Source: an uncultured Fretibacterium sp. (GTDB lineage Bacteria; Synergistota; Synergistia; Synergistales; Aminobacteriaceae). Taken from it: DNA of 14,526 bases. The notes below the pieces were generated by a model that was not told the origin of the DNA, made no database searches, and saw nothing but the letters and a program-made list of their open reading frames with translations. Positions 1 through 7,307 of this stretch are shown here, one piece after another (the first letter of the stretch is position 1; each line of letters begins with the position of its first letter). The stretch lies in contig CALBPU010000184.1 of NCBI GenBank assembly GCA_937899395.1, positions 1 through 14,526 on the forward strand, written 5' to 3'. A program made the position numbers and the translations under genes.

Positions 1-42
1 CTCCGAGTTTCAGTCTGATATAACAGAAATCCCGCTCCCGAT

Positions 43-70
43 TTGACATTAGTTAAAAATTTGCTAGAAT
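43..70 (+). promoter_or_regulatory. Strong sigma70-type promoter driving the structured RNA
   Basis: A perfect -35 box TTGACA (43-48) is followed after 16 bp by TAGAAT (65-70), one mismatch from the -10 consensus. Transcription would start near 77. No open reading frame with a ribosome binding site follows. The next 200 bp instead fold into several hairpins, so the promoter most likely drives a non-coding RNA. It points away from whatever lies left of the window and converges on the liv operon. Confidence 0.7.
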
Positions 71-76
71 ACGAAA

Positions 77-280
77 ACAAAAAGTAATGTTGTGTCCTAA
101 CAGGGCTATACAGAGGGGGCGAAGTGAACACGCCTGCAAGAATAAGGGTGCCTTAAAATGGGGGAAAACTTAAAACCCAACTTCTTGATCGAGGATTTTT
201 ATCCTTTCGAAGCCTTTGACTTTAGTCGAAGGAGGTTCACGAACTGTTCAATCTTTTAAATTCAAAATAGGACGCTGAAC
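77..280 (+). ncRNA. Structured non-coding RNA of unassigned family
   Basis: No coding potential is visible, but the segment behind the strong promoter has many complementary pairs. The ends close as 92-99 with 268-275 (8 bp, one G-U). Local hairpins are 117-121/131-135 (loop AAGTGAACA), 159-162/176-179, 189-196/201-210 (8 bp, 2-nt bulge, TTTT loop) and 213-220/225-232 (8 bp, loop TTTA). A weaker stem may form between 102-106 and 150-154. The first hairpin loop, GTGAAC at 124-129, is exactly complementary to GTTCAC at 235-240, giving a possible pseudoknot. AACAG (99-103) can also pair with CTGTT (244-248). Length of about 190 nt and end closure resemble 6S RNA, but I see no decisive 6S signature; a pseudoknotted RNA class such as raiA is another possibility. 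It lacks the RNase P, SRP and tmRNA hallmarks. No clear intrinsic terminator follows, so the 3' end may be processed. Confidence 0.6.
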
Positions 281-396
281 TTTACGAGAAATTAAAACAG
301 AATACAACATTTTTCAAATTATTATGGAAAAATAAATACAAAAAAGAAATTGACGGACATGAAATTTTTTACGGATATTTAATTAAGGAGACTATA

Positions 397-415
397 GGAG
401 GGTGATTAGCCCCCC
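397..415 (-). terminator. Weak hairpin at the end of livF, possible terminator
   Basis: GGAGGG (397-402) can pair with CCCCCC (410-415) around a 7-nt loop with one A-C mismatch. It overlaps the livF stop codon. On the livF strand it is followed by AT-rich sequence but no clean T-run, so termination is uncertain. It could also block convergent transcription from the structured RNA. Confidence 0.3.
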
Positions 416-1122
416 AAGTACGCTTTCCTTACTGCTTCAGACGCCAGTAATTCTTCTCCCGTTCCTGTTGTTACAATTTTCCCGGTCTCCATTACATAAC
501 CTCTGCTCGCGATACTCAATGCCATTTGAGCGTTCTGTTCAACTAACAAAATCGTCGCTCCCCTTTTATGAAGGTCTGCAATAATATCGAAAATTTGTTC
601 AACAAGAATAGGGGCAAGTCCCATTGAAGGTTCATCAAGCATTAATAATTTCGGTCTGCTCATCAATGCCCTTCCCATTGCTAACATCTGCTGCTCTCCT
701 CCTGATAAAGTGCCTGCCATCTGTCTCATTCGTTCCTTCAAACGCGGGAATAATTCGTACACCCTCGCTAAATCTTCATCAATTTCAGATTGTTTATTCT
801 GAGTGAAGGCTCCCATTTCCAAATTTTCCTGCACCGTCATTTGAGCAAAAACTCTCCTGCCTTCAGGAACTTGAGCAAGTCCTTTTTCAACGATTTTATG
901 AGGAGGAACTTTCGCTAAAACTTCATCGAAAAATTTTACGTTACCTGTTGAAGGGTGCAGCAATCCTGAAATCGTGTTTAACGTCGTTGATTTTCCAGCT
1001 CCGTTAGCTCCGATTAAAGTTACAATTTCTCCTGCGTAAACTTCAAATGAAATTCCTTTTATTGCGTGAATACTTCCGTAATAAACGTTAATATTTTCAA
1101 CTTTTAAAACATGTTCGCTCAT
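406..1122 (-). CDS. livF: Branched-chain amino acid ABC transporter ATP-binding protein LivF
   Basis: This 238-residue protein is one of the two cytoplasmic ATPases that power LivHM for leucine, isoleucine, valine or related amino-acid import. An aromatic A-loop (Tyr14/15) precedes Walker A GANGAGKST (38-46). The Q-loop is at Gln84, signature LSGGEQQ at 139-145 and Walker B LLMLDEP at 159-165. The later VEQN stretch carries Gln where many ABC ATPases have the switch His, which is usual for the LivF branch. Length matches the family (about 235). The start follows AAAGGAGG with 8-nt spacing. It begins 3 nt after the livG stop, so it is the last gene of a tightly packed operon. The substrate range is inferred from family and neighbours. 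Confidence 0.95.
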   Translation of the reverse strand: MSEHVLKVENINVYYGSIHAIKGISFEVYAGEIVTLIGANGAGKSTTLNTISGLLHPSTGNVKFFDEVLAKVPPHKIVEKGLAQVPEGRRVFAQMTVQENLEMGAFTQNKQSEIDEDLARVYELFPRLKERMRQMAGTLSGGEQQMLAMGRALMSRPKLLMLDEPSMGLAPILVEQIFDIIADLHKRGATILLVEQNAQMALSIASRGYVMETGKIVTTGTGEELLASEAVRKAYLGG

Positions 1123-1125
1123 TAT

Positions 1126-1965
1126 TTAAGCCTCCTTTTTTCGTCCGAGATATGCTTCAATGACAGCAGGGTTGTTTTGAATTTCATCGGGAGTTCCTTT
1201 AGCGATTATATGACCGAAATTTAACACGCAAATTCCCTCGCAGATATTCATTACGAGGCTCATATCGTGCTCGATTAAAATTATTGCGATCTGAAACATC
1301 TCGTGAACTTTCCTTATGCTGTCCATTAATTCTGCTGTCTCTGAAGGATTCATTCCTGCTGCGGGTTCATCAAGCAATAATAATGACGGGTTTGTCGCAA
1401 GTGCCCTGACAATTTCAAGCCTTCTTTGTGCTCCGTAAGGTAAAGAACCAGCTCTGACATCGGCCATGTCCTGCATATCAAAAATCGAAAGTAATTTTAA
1501 CGCTCTTCTGTGTGCCGCAATCTCTTCACGTTTATAATTCGGCAATCTCAAAATCGCGCTCATTAATCCGTAACGCATGTCGTTATTCATGGCCGCTTTA
1601 ACGTTATCAGCAACGCTTAAATTTTTGAACAGTCGAATATTCTGAAACGTTCGAGCTATTCCGGCCTTGTTCACCTGCATAGTATTCATTCCGTGAGTGT
1701 CTCGACCGTTTAACAATATAGTCCCTGTTGTGGGCTGATAAACTTTCGTTAAAAGATTAAATACCGTCGTTTTTCCTGCGCCGTTAGGCCCGATTAATCC
1801 GGCAATTTCTGTCCTGCCTATCGTCAAATTAAAATCCTCGACAGCTTTAATTCCTCCTAAAGTTATTCCGAGATTTACACATTCAAGAACAGGGTCTCTT
1901 GAAGCATCTCTTTCGGGCAAAATTGTTTGCGACGGAATGGTTACATATTTTGTTTTATTTTTCAT
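1126..1965 (-). CDS. livG: Branched-chain amino acid ABC transporter ATP-binding protein LivG
   Basis: This is the second ATPase of the Liv importer, 279 residues. Walker A GPNGAGKTT is at 59-67, the Q-loop in RTFQN at Gln108, the variant signature LPYGAQRRLEI at 175-185, Walker B LLLLDEP at 195-201, and the switch histidine in LIEHD. The insert between Q-loop and signature (about 125-150) is normal for LivG. An N-terminal extension of about 25 residues precedes the first conserved strand and makes it slightly longer than typical 255-residue members. The chosen ATG is supported by GGAGG 8 nt upstream and directly abuts the livM stop (TAA-ATG), which implies translational coupling. Assignment is firm; only the exact transported amino acid is open. 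Confidence 0.95.
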   Translation of the reverse strand: MKNKTKYVTIPSQTILPERDASRDPVLECVNLGITLGGIKAVEDFNLTIGRTEIAGLIGPNGAGKTTVFNLLTKVYQPTTGTILLNGRDTHGMNTMQVNKAGIARTFQNIRLFKNLSVADNVKAAMNNDMRYGLMSAILRLPNYKREEIAAHRRALKLLSIFDMQDMADVRAGSLPYGAQRRLEIVRALATNPSLLLLDEPAAGMNPSETAELMDSIRKVHEMFQIAIILIEHDMSLVMNICEGICVLNFGHIIAKGTPDEIQNNPAVIEAYLGRKKEA

Positions 1966-3030
1966 TTATTCCGCCTCCGTTTCTTTTCGTTTGAATGGGT
2001 TTAAGCGATTCAAGAAATATTTTATCTCGGCATTATTCGTAGCTAACATCATGACGATTAATATGATTGCGTAAAGAAGCATTCTGTAATCCGAAAATTG
2101 TCTGAGCTTTTCGGGCAATATCGTTAAAACAGCCGCAGCTATAATTCCTCCGAGCATGTTTCCCTGACCGCCTAAAACTACAAACACTAAAATTAAAATC
2201 GAAGTATTGAAATCGAATTTATTTGCTACGATTGTCGAATAATTCATAGCGAACAACGCTCCCGCAGCTCCAGCCAATGCAGCAGACATTACGAAGGCAA
2301 TCATTTTGTATTTCGTAATATCTAAACCGATACTTTCTGCGGCGATCCTGTCATCTCTTATAGCCATAAATGCACGCCCTGAACGTGAATTCACCATATT
2401 AAAAACTATCATTAAGGAAATTATCAACAGAATAAAACCTGCGGGGAAAGTCGAAATTTTTTGTATTCCGCTTATTCCCATAGGCCCTCTGATAATTAAA
2501 CGTCCGCCTTTTAATAATCTCGTTGTATCGGTGAGCATGCTGAAATGTAATCCGCCCGAATCAACTCCGAAATAAAAATTATTGAGAATGCTTTTAATGA
2601 TTTCGCCGAATGCAAGTGTAACTATTGCGAGATAATCTCCTTTGAGCCTTAAAACTGGAATGCCGATTAAAAATCCCGCTATAGCCGCAAATATTGCCGC
2701 AATTATCATGGCTAATGCAAGTCTTACAGGAGCAAAGGGAATAAAATTTTGCATCAATATCGCCGCAGCAACTCCCGAAAAAGCTCCGACAGACATAAAG
2801 CCGGCATGACCTAATGATAATTCGCCCGAAATTCCTACAACAAGATTTAACGATACTGCCATGACCATATAAGCGCAAATCGGAACCAACATTCCGCGCA
2901 TTGATGAACTTAAAAATTTTGTGCTGCTCATGGTCTGACATATCACATAAGCAAGTATTACGATGAAATATGTTAAATAAATTCTCCGTGCCTCAACACG
3001 TTTAAGATTTATAAGCCTGCGCATTGTCAT
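1966..3030 (-). CDS. livM: Branched-chain amino acid ABC transporter permease LivM
   Basis: A 354-residue inner-membrane permease with many hydrophobic segments and the hallmark GELSLGHAGF (69-78). The cytoplasmic stretch around RDDRIAAESIGLD matches the ATPase-contact region of this family. The reading frame stays open a further 88 codons upstream to 3294, but that part lies inside livH, is rich in Arg, Tyr and Ser, and does not resemble a permease. The ATG at 3030 is preferred because it follows AGGAGAAGG, lies 5 nt after the livH stop, and gives a normal LivM length. An alternative ATG lies two codons later. It pairs with LivH to form the translocation channel. Confidence 0.93.
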   Translation of the reverse strand: MTMRRLINLKRVEARRIYLTYFIVILAYVICQTMSSTKFLSSSMRGMLVPICAYMVMAVSLNLVVGISGELSLGHAGFMSVGAFSGVAAAILMQNFIPFAPVRLALAMIIAAIFAAIAGFLIGIPVLRLKGDYLAIVTLAFGEIIKSILNNFYFGVDSGGLHFSMLTDTTRLLKGGRLIIRGPMGISGIQKISTFPAGFILLIISLMIVFNMVNSRSGRAFMAIRDDRIAAESIGLDITKYKMIAFVMSAALAGAAGALFAMNYSTIVANKFDFNTSILILVFVVLGGQGNMLGGIIAAAVLTILPEKLRQFSDYRMLLYAIILIVMMLATNNAEIKYFLNRLNPFKRKETEAE

Positions 3031-3035
3031 TTTAT

Positions 3036-3917
3036 TTACACCTTCTCCTGAGTCATTTTGCCAAGTAAACCTGCAGGCTTCACTAACAAAACTATAATTA
3101 AAACCGCAAAGACTACTGCGTCCGAAAGCTGGCTCGAAATATAAGCCTTCGCAAAAATTTCTATAACTCCCAACATCAATCCGCCTAAAAATGCTCCTGG
3201 TATCGAACCTATACCTCCGAATACCGCCGCCGTAAATGCTTTTATGCCGGGTAATGATCCCGTAGTAGGCATTAACGTAGGATATGCTGAACATAACAAA
3301 GCTCCTGCAACTGCTGCAAGACCTGAACCGATTGCGAATGTTAATGAGATTGTAGCGTTTACGTTTATACCCATTAATTGAGCCGCTCCTTTATCTTCAG
3401 AACATGCCCTCATGGCTTTTCCCATTTTAGTTTTGCTGATGAAAAGCGAAAGCACTATCATTATCACTATACATGCAGCGATTGTTAAGGCCGTGATATG
3501 CGAGACCGATAATTTTCCGTCAAAAAGTTTGAAAGCTCCTCGCCCTATTATCGAAGGAAAAACTTTAGGGTTTGATGACCATAATAATAACGCCGTGTTC
3601 TGTAAAAAATAACTCATGCCGATAGCAGTTATTAATACTGCAAGAGAGGGAGCCTGACGAAGGGGTTTATATGCGAGACGCTCAACGATCATTCCCAATA
3701 ATGTACACGTTATCATCGCAAGCAAAACGCCTAAAAACGGATTAATATTGTAACGTGCCGTTGCGTAAAAACATACATAGGCACCTACCATAATTACATC
3801 GCCGTGAGCAAAGTTCAACATTTTAGCGATGCCGTAAACCATCGTATAACCAAGCGCAATAATTGCATAAATACTTCCCAAACTTATTCCGCTTATAAAG
3901 AAATTCAAAAATACCAT
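3036..3917 (-). CDS. livH: Branched-chain amino acid ABC transporter permease LivH
   Basis: This 293-residue protein is almost entirely transmembrane segments. It has the LivH N-terminal signature around residues 10-40 (GSIYAIIALGYTMVYG, then NFAHGD at 35-40), the cytoplasmic CSEDKGAAQLMGIN region that contacts the ATPase, and the AFTAAVFGGIGSIPGA helix loop. Length equals the family norm (about 290-300). The ATG follows TAAGGAG with about 11-nt spacing. It is the first gene of the tight livHMGF block; livK lies upstream, separated by about 200 bp that hold a repeat element. Translation of livM follows after 5 nt. Confidence 0.95.
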   Translation of the reverse strand: MVFLNFFISGISLGSIYAIIALGYTMVYGIAKMLNFAHGDVIMVGAYVCFYATARYNINPFLGVLLAMITCTLLGMIVERLAYKPLRQAPSLAVLITAIGMSYFLQNTALLLWSSNPKVFPSIIGRGAFKLFDGKLSVSHITALTIAACIVIMIVLSLFISKTKMGKAMRACSEDKGAAQLMGINVNATISLTFAIGSGLAAVAGALLCSAYPTLMPTTGSLPGIKAFTAAVFGGIGSIPGAFLGGLMLGVIEIFAKAYISSQLSDAVVFAVLIIVLLVKPAGLLGKMTQEKV

Positions 3918-3941
3918 AAAAATTTTTACTCCTTAAAAAAA

Positions 3942-4066
3942 TAACCCCTCCGCTTTACTTCGTTCAGCACCTCCCCTAAATTAGGGGCGGCAAGATTTGT
4001 TACAAATTCGCTTTTCTCGCGCCCCCTGAGAAGGGGGAGAGGGCCATGAAATGGCGAGGGGGGTAA
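3942..4066. repeat. MITE-like hairpin-rich intergenic repeat between livK and livH
   Basis: The ends form an imperfect terminal inverted repeat: TAACCCCTCCGC at 3942-3953 against GCGAGGGGGGTAA at 4054-4066. Inside are three compact palindromes: CCCCTAA/TTAGGGG with a 1-nt centre (about 3974-3988), CCCCCT/AGGGGG around GAGA (about 4022-4037), and GCCAT/ATGGC around GAA (about 4043-4055). G- and C-tracts contrast with the AT-rich surroundings, and the element has no ORF with a start site. This is the build of small non-autonomous repeats that sit in many copies between genes. Only one copy is in this window, so repetition in the genome is inferred. It would be transcribed within the liv operon and could affect mRNA stability or read-through between livK and livH. 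Confidence 0.6.
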
Positions 4067-4073
4067 TATTTTA

Positions 4074-4096
4074 GGGTCTTTTTGGCCGTATGACCC
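4074..4096 (-). terminator. Possible partial terminator after livK
   Basis: GGGTC (4074-4078) can pair with GACCC (4092-4096) around a 13-nt loop, and on the livK strand the stem is followed by TAAAATATT. The stem is only 5 bp, so this would be at most a leaky terminator. Partial termination behind a binding-protein gene is common because that subunit is needed in excess. Confidence 0.3.
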
Positions 4097-4115
4097 CGCT
4101 TAATTTTGTTATTGA

Positions 4116-5237
4116 TTAGTCAAGTCCGATATAAGCTCCGTCTTTGATTACCATGCCTTTAGGGTCTTTTGTAACTTCACCGTTAGCTGCCCATTTAACA
4201 TTTTCGCCTGTTACTCCGTTGAATGTCATTGAAGTGAACTGCTCGATCATTTTTGCGCAAATTGTTTCAGCGCTCATATCGGGAGTAGCCTTCGCAAGCT
4301 CTAAAGCCTCTTTATAAGCATAAACGCAATCATAACCGTCTGCTGCGAACTGGTTGGGAATTTCGCCGTGTTTTGCCTGATATTTTGCAACGAAGTTCTT
4401 TGTTCTTTCGTCAGTTGCGTCGGCATTGAAAGGTGTTAAGAGCATTACGCCTTCAGCAAGGGTCTTGTCGAAACCTTCCATAGTTAAAATTCCGTCCATA
4501 CCGTCAACTCCGAACCATTTCGGAGCATAACCCATGCTTTTCGCCTGATAAAGAATCAAACTTGCAGGCTGATAATACATCGGAAGGAATACAAGTTCGG
4601 CACCTTCATTTTGAGCTGCTGCTATCTGAACTGAGAAATCTCCATCGTTACCGTCTGCGAATGTTGTTTCACTGACGATTTCAAGACCGAGCGAAGGAGC
4701 TTTTTCGACGAATGTATCACGAATGCCCTTTGAATAAACGTCGTCATTTTTCCAGATTACAGCGATTTTTTTGCCGAGTTTTTTATCTGCGATGTACTGA
4801 GCTGAAGCTGAACCTTGGTTAGGATCAACAAAGCACATCTGGAACACGTTGTCTTTACCTTCAGTAACAGCTGCTGAAGAAGCTGAAGGAGTTAAAGCAA
4901 AAATTCTGTCGGTGAAATTCTCAGCTGCTGTTGCTTCACAGGGCTTTGAAGTTACTGAACCTAAAGAAATCTGCATTCCCCAGTCTTTTAATGCGTTATA
5001 AGCGTTTACGGCTTTTTCGGCATCATGGGTATCATCTTCGTAACGAATTTCAAATGTTACATCTCCGCCCATTGCGTTAATTTCTTCGACTGCAATTTCA
5101 GCCCCGTTCTTAGCAGCGTTACCATAAATTGCCGCACCGCCTGTTAAAGGGCCTGTACCACCGATTTTGAAAGCAGCACCGAAAGCGCATGAAGCCATTG
5201 CAAGAATAAGAAGTGTGCAAGTTAAAATTTTTTTCAT
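4116..5237 (-). CDS. livK: Branched-chain amino acid ABC transporter substrate-binding protein LivK
   Basis: An exported periplasmic-type binding protein of 373 residues, Peripla_BP_6 family (leucine/isoleucine/valine-binding fold). The N-terminus MKK plus a hydrophobic stretch ending CAFGA is a signal peptide. It contains a MASC sequence, which is a weak lipobox, so cleavage by signal peptidase I or lipid attachment cannot be decided. The mature part begins FKIGGTGPLTGGAAIYG, the conserved first strand of the family. The frame is open 14 codons further upstream, but the ATG at 5237 is chosen because it starts the signal peptide and follows AAGGAGAG, though with a long spacing of about 13-15 nt. 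It sits upstream of livHMGF on the same strand and would deliver substrate to it. Confidence 0.93.
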   Translation of the reverse strand: MKKILTCTLLILAMASCAFGAAFKIGGTGPLTGGAAIYGNAAKNGAEIAVEEINAMGGDVTFEIRYEDDTHDAEKAVNAYNALKDWGMQISLGSVTSKPCEATAAENFTDRIFALTPSASSAAVTEGKDNVFQMCFVDPNQGSASAQYIADKKLGKKIAVIWKNDDVYSKGIRDTFVEKAPSLGLEIVSETTFADGNDGDFSVQIAAAQNEGAELVFLPMYYQPASLILYQAKSMGYAPKWFGVDGMDGILTMEGFDKTLAEGVMLLTPFNADATDERTKNFVAKYQAKHGEIPNQFAADGYDCVYAYKEALELAKATPDMSAETICAKMIEQFTSMTFNGVTGENVKWAANGEVTKDPKGMVIKDGAYIGLD

Positions 5238-5335
5238 GATAAAAATATTTCTCTCCTTGTTATCAAAATTTATGCTCAACCTGAAATTTTATTATTTCTT
5301 ACGGCCTGAAGAAATTTGTTTCAGGATTAAAGCCA

Positions 5336-5363
5336 ATTATAGAATAAAAATATGCGCAAAAAA
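5336..5363 (-). promoter_or_regulatory. Candidate livK promoter
   Basis: A perfect TATAAT lies on the minus strand at 5336-5341, about 100 nt upstream of livK. The expected -35 position overlaps the T-run of the tRNA terminator and resembles TTGACA poorly. The leader between promoter and gene holds CCTGAA (5305-5310) paired with TTCAGG (5320-5325), a small hairpin of unknown role. Confidence 0.35.
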
Positions 5364-5385
5364 AGCGGCTCTGACTTCAGACCGC
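5358..5385 (-). terminator. Intrinsic terminator of the tRNA-Ser/tRNA-Arg unit
   Basis: On the minus strand GCGG-TCTGA pairs with TCAGA-(G)-CCGC around a 2-nt turn, followed by seven T residues (5358-5364). It lies about 30 nt past the 3' end of tRNA-Arg and separates the tRNA transcript from livK. Confidence 0.85.
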
Positions 5386-5412
5386 CTCCTTCTTCCACTT
5401 AAGATTCATTTC

Positions 5413-5489
5413 TGGCGCGGTAGGCAGGATTCGAACCCACGACCTAAGGCTCCGTAGGCCTTCGCTCTATCCAGCTGAGCTACTACCGC
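5413..5489 (-). tRNA. tRNA-Arg (anticodon ACG)
   Basis: A full cloverleaf is visible on the minus strand. The acceptor GCGGTAG (5483-5489) pairs with CTACCGC (5417-5423). The anticodon stem AAGGC/GCCTT encloses the loop CTACGGA with anticodon ACG. The T-arm carries GGTTCGAATCC. Discriminator G is followed by an encoded CCA (5413-5415). The first anticodon base A is expected to be edited to inosine so that it reads CGU, CGC and CGA. It lies 14 nt behind tRNA-Ser and shares its transcript. Confidence 0.95.
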
Positions 5490-5503
5490 AAAAGTTTTGT
5501 TAA

Positions 5504-5597
5504 TGGCGGTGGGTGTGAGATTCGAACTCACGATAGAATGCTTAAATCCTATACTCACTTAGCAGGCGAGCGCCTTCAGCCTCTCGGCCAACCCACC
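5504..5597 (-). tRNA. tRNA-Ser (anticodon GCU)
   Basis: A long class II tRNA on the minus strand. Acceptor GGTGGGT (5591-5597) pairs with ACCCACC (5508-5514). The anticodon stem CTCGC/GTGAG encloses CTGCTAA, giving anticodon GCT, which reads AGC and AGU. A long variable arm follows, and the T-arm has GAGTTCGAATCTC. Discriminator G and an encoded CCA (5504-5506) are present. It is the first gene of the two-tRNA unit. Confidence 0.95.
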
Positions 5598-5618
5598 ATT
5601 AATAGCAAAACAGCATAT

Positions 5619-5647
5619 ATATTATAACGACATTAAAATTTTGTCAA
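5619..5647 (-). promoter_or_regulatory. Promoter of the tRNA-Ser/tRNA-Arg unit
   Basis: On the minus strand a perfect TTGACA (5642-5647) is followed after 17 bp by TAATAT (5619-5624); the overlapping TATAAT at 5621-5626 gives a 15-bp spacer. Start of transcription near 5612 would leave a short leader before tRNA-Ser at 5597. Confidence 0.8.
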
Positions 5648-5680
5648 ATGGAAAAATTTTATTACGCACTTTTTGAAGCG

Positions 5681-5791
5681 TTACATTTTTACGTAAAATT
5701 TGGCCATATAAGGTGTAGTGTATTCTCCTTTAATTTTTAATTTCATGATTTTATGGTCAGCTTGTATTTTGTTAAGGTATTTGGAAGTCAT
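5681..5791 (-). CDS. Short ORF behind wzx, possible gene remnant (36 aa)
   Basis: An open frame of 36 codons starts with ATG at 5789-5791, 9 nt after the wzx stop, and ends at TAA 5681-5683. The peptide starts MTSKYLNKIQAD, is rich in Lys and Tyr, and ends TTPYMAKFYVKM. There is no Shine-Dalgarno site. I do not recognise it. Its place at the end of an eroded polysaccharide cassette makes a leftover of a larger gene as likely as a real small protein, and chance is also possible in AT-rich sequence. The rest of 5598-5800 holds only the tRNA promoter. Confidence 0.2.
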   Translation of the reverse strand: MTSKYLNKIQADHKIMKLKIKGEYTTPYMAKFYVKM

Positions 5792-5800
5792 GTTATTTTT

Positions 5801-7231
5801 TTATTTATTTCGATTTAACAATTCAAGCAATAATTCATTTTTTCCGATATAATTCACTAAAAAATATACTATGCCACTGAATATTGTACTGACTGAAAAT
5901 CTTAACCATAATCCGTTTATATTTTTGGCTAACATACAAACAACAAATATTCCTAAACAACCTAAAATTGGAGAAATAAATAACGATGATAAATTTTGTA
6001 ATTTTATTTTTTTGTCAACTGTAATTAATAATAAAATCAACATTAATAAAAGACATAAAGCAGTTGTTAATGCAGCTCCTCTAGCTCCCAAAACAGGAAT
6101 AAGCATATAATTTGTAATTACATTTACAACAGCGGTTATACAGCAAATAACCATAAATAATTTTTCTCTTTTTGATGGAAGTAATATTGCATTTCCAAGA
6201 AAATCTCCTCCAAATAACCCCAATATAAAACTAATCATACAAATTTGTAAAACTGTTGAAGAATCTGCAAAATTATTACCCGCAATGATACTAATAATAT
6301 CGCTTGAAAGCATAAAAACTCCAACTGCACAGGGGAAGCCTAAAAATATATCGAATCCTAAAATTTTTCGTAAAAGTTGGTTAATGTTTCCGTATTTATC
6401 CTCTGCAAAATAATATGACATTCTTGGCATTATCACCCATAAAAGAGATGCCAATAGCTGCTCTATAGTATTGTAAATTTTAATAGCTGTTGAATATATT
6501 CCAACTTCTCTATCTCCGTGCATAAGACCAAGCATTGTTGAATCTACATTGGTAAAAATATTTTGAGCTAAGAGCATAACAAAAAGAAAAAAAATAGGTT
6601 GAAAGTGTTTTTTCCAATAAATTTCTTTTGTGAAATAAATTTTGCAGTATCTTTTTCGGTAAAATATATTTGTAAAGCTTATTCCGATCGATAATATTAC
6701 GGTAATTACAAGATATTTCATATAATCTTCTGGTTGATGTATAAATGAAAACACTAAAATTAAACTGGTAATCTTAAAAATTAGAGTTCTAATTGTAATA
6801 TATTTGAAATCTTCCATTGCTGAATAAAGCCAATCAGTTCCTAAAGTTGTTGTAATAATACTAAGGCTATGAACCACAATTAAAGCAGCATAGCCATGTA
6901 ATTTTTTGTAAGTCAGCAAAGTAATTCCTAGCAATAAATATGCTATAATAGTTGTTATAATGTTTATTGAGAATATTTGACTTGCGATGCTATCGAGTTT
7001 CTCTCTATCGTATCTTACAAATGAGCATTCACGAATTGCGTATGTTGTAATACCAAGAGATGCAATAAGAGAGAAATAAGATATTATTGATAAGCCAAAA
7101 TTTATTTTTCCAAGATTAATAGGAAGTAAAACCCTTGATAAATAAGGGAAAGTAATTAACGGGAAAATTATTGTTGATGATGTATTTATTGCGTTTAATA
7201 AAGTATTTTTTTTAATACTGGACTGTTTCAT
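5801..7231 (-). CDS. Wzx-type polysaccharide flippase (MATE/MOP superfamily)
   Basis: A 476-residue integral membrane protein with about twelve to fourteen hydrophobic segments. The N-terminus KNTLLNAINTSSTIIFPLIT followed by FPYLSRVL and a GKINFG stretch is typical of Wzx/RfbX flippases, which move lipid-linked O-antigen or capsule repeat units across the inner membrane. Length is normal for the family. The ATG at 7231 has no Shine-Dalgarno site, and the frame stays open 24 more codons upstream without a good start; TAAAAT 13 nt before the ATG may be a -10 box. Base composition is clearly AT-richer than the liv, trx and recD2 genes, which suggests transfer. Upstream lie the broken fdtA and an aminotransferase scrap, so it may be the last intact gene of a dying cassette. 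The exact sugar substrate cannot be told. Confidence 0.85.
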   Translation of the reverse strand: MKQSSIKKNTLLNAINTSSTIIFPLITFPYLSRVLLPINLGKINFGLSIISYFSLIASLGITTYAIRECSFVRYDREKLDSIASQIFSINIITTIIAYLLLGITLLTYKKLHGYAALIVVHSLSIITTTLGTDWLYSAMEDFKYITIRTLIFKITSLILVFSFIHQPEDYMKYLVITVILSIGISFTNIFYRKRYCKIYFTKEIYWKKHFQPIFFLFVMLLAQNIFTNVDSTMLGLMHGDREVGIYSTAIKIYNTIEQLLASLLWVIMPRMSYYFAEDKYGNINQLLRKILGFDIFLGFPCAVGVFMLSSDIISIIAGNNFADSSTVLQICMISFILGLFGGDFLGNAILLPSKREKLFMVICCITAVVNVITNYMLIPVLGARGAALTTALCLLLMLILLLITVDKKIKLQNLSSLFISPILGCLGIFVVCMLAKNINGLWLRFSVSTIFSGIVYFLVNYIGKNELLLELLNRNK

Positions 7232-7307
7232 AGCAATGTAAGTTATTTTATATTTATGTTCATTAAGTCTTTGATATATTTCTTTTTGAACTGAATTTTA
7301 ACCTGAA

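Noticed and set aside
77..280. Cobalamin or other riboswitch as identity of the left-end RNA
   Set aside because: No downstream gene on the plus strand for it to control, and no known riboswitch core motif could be recognised.
402..584. 60-codon plus-strand frame with GGAGG right before a GTG
   Set aside because: The SD-like sequence touches the start codon with no spacing, and the frame is antisense to livF with no protein-like pattern.
3031..3294. N-terminal extension of livM by 88 codons
   Set aside because: It overlaps livH, lacks permease character, and the ATG at 3030 has its own ribosome binding site and gives normal LivM length.
5167..5457. 96-codon plus-strand frame ending in an RQDSNPRPKAP-like string
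   Set aside because: It runs antisense over the livK signal peptide and into tRNA-Arg; the ending is a translated tRNA T-arm.
5413..5597. tRNA genes as attachment site of the low-GC cassette
   Set aside because: The cassette lies on the 5' promoter side of the tRNAs; integration normally uses the 3' end, and no duplicated tRNA end is seen at the other border near 7954.
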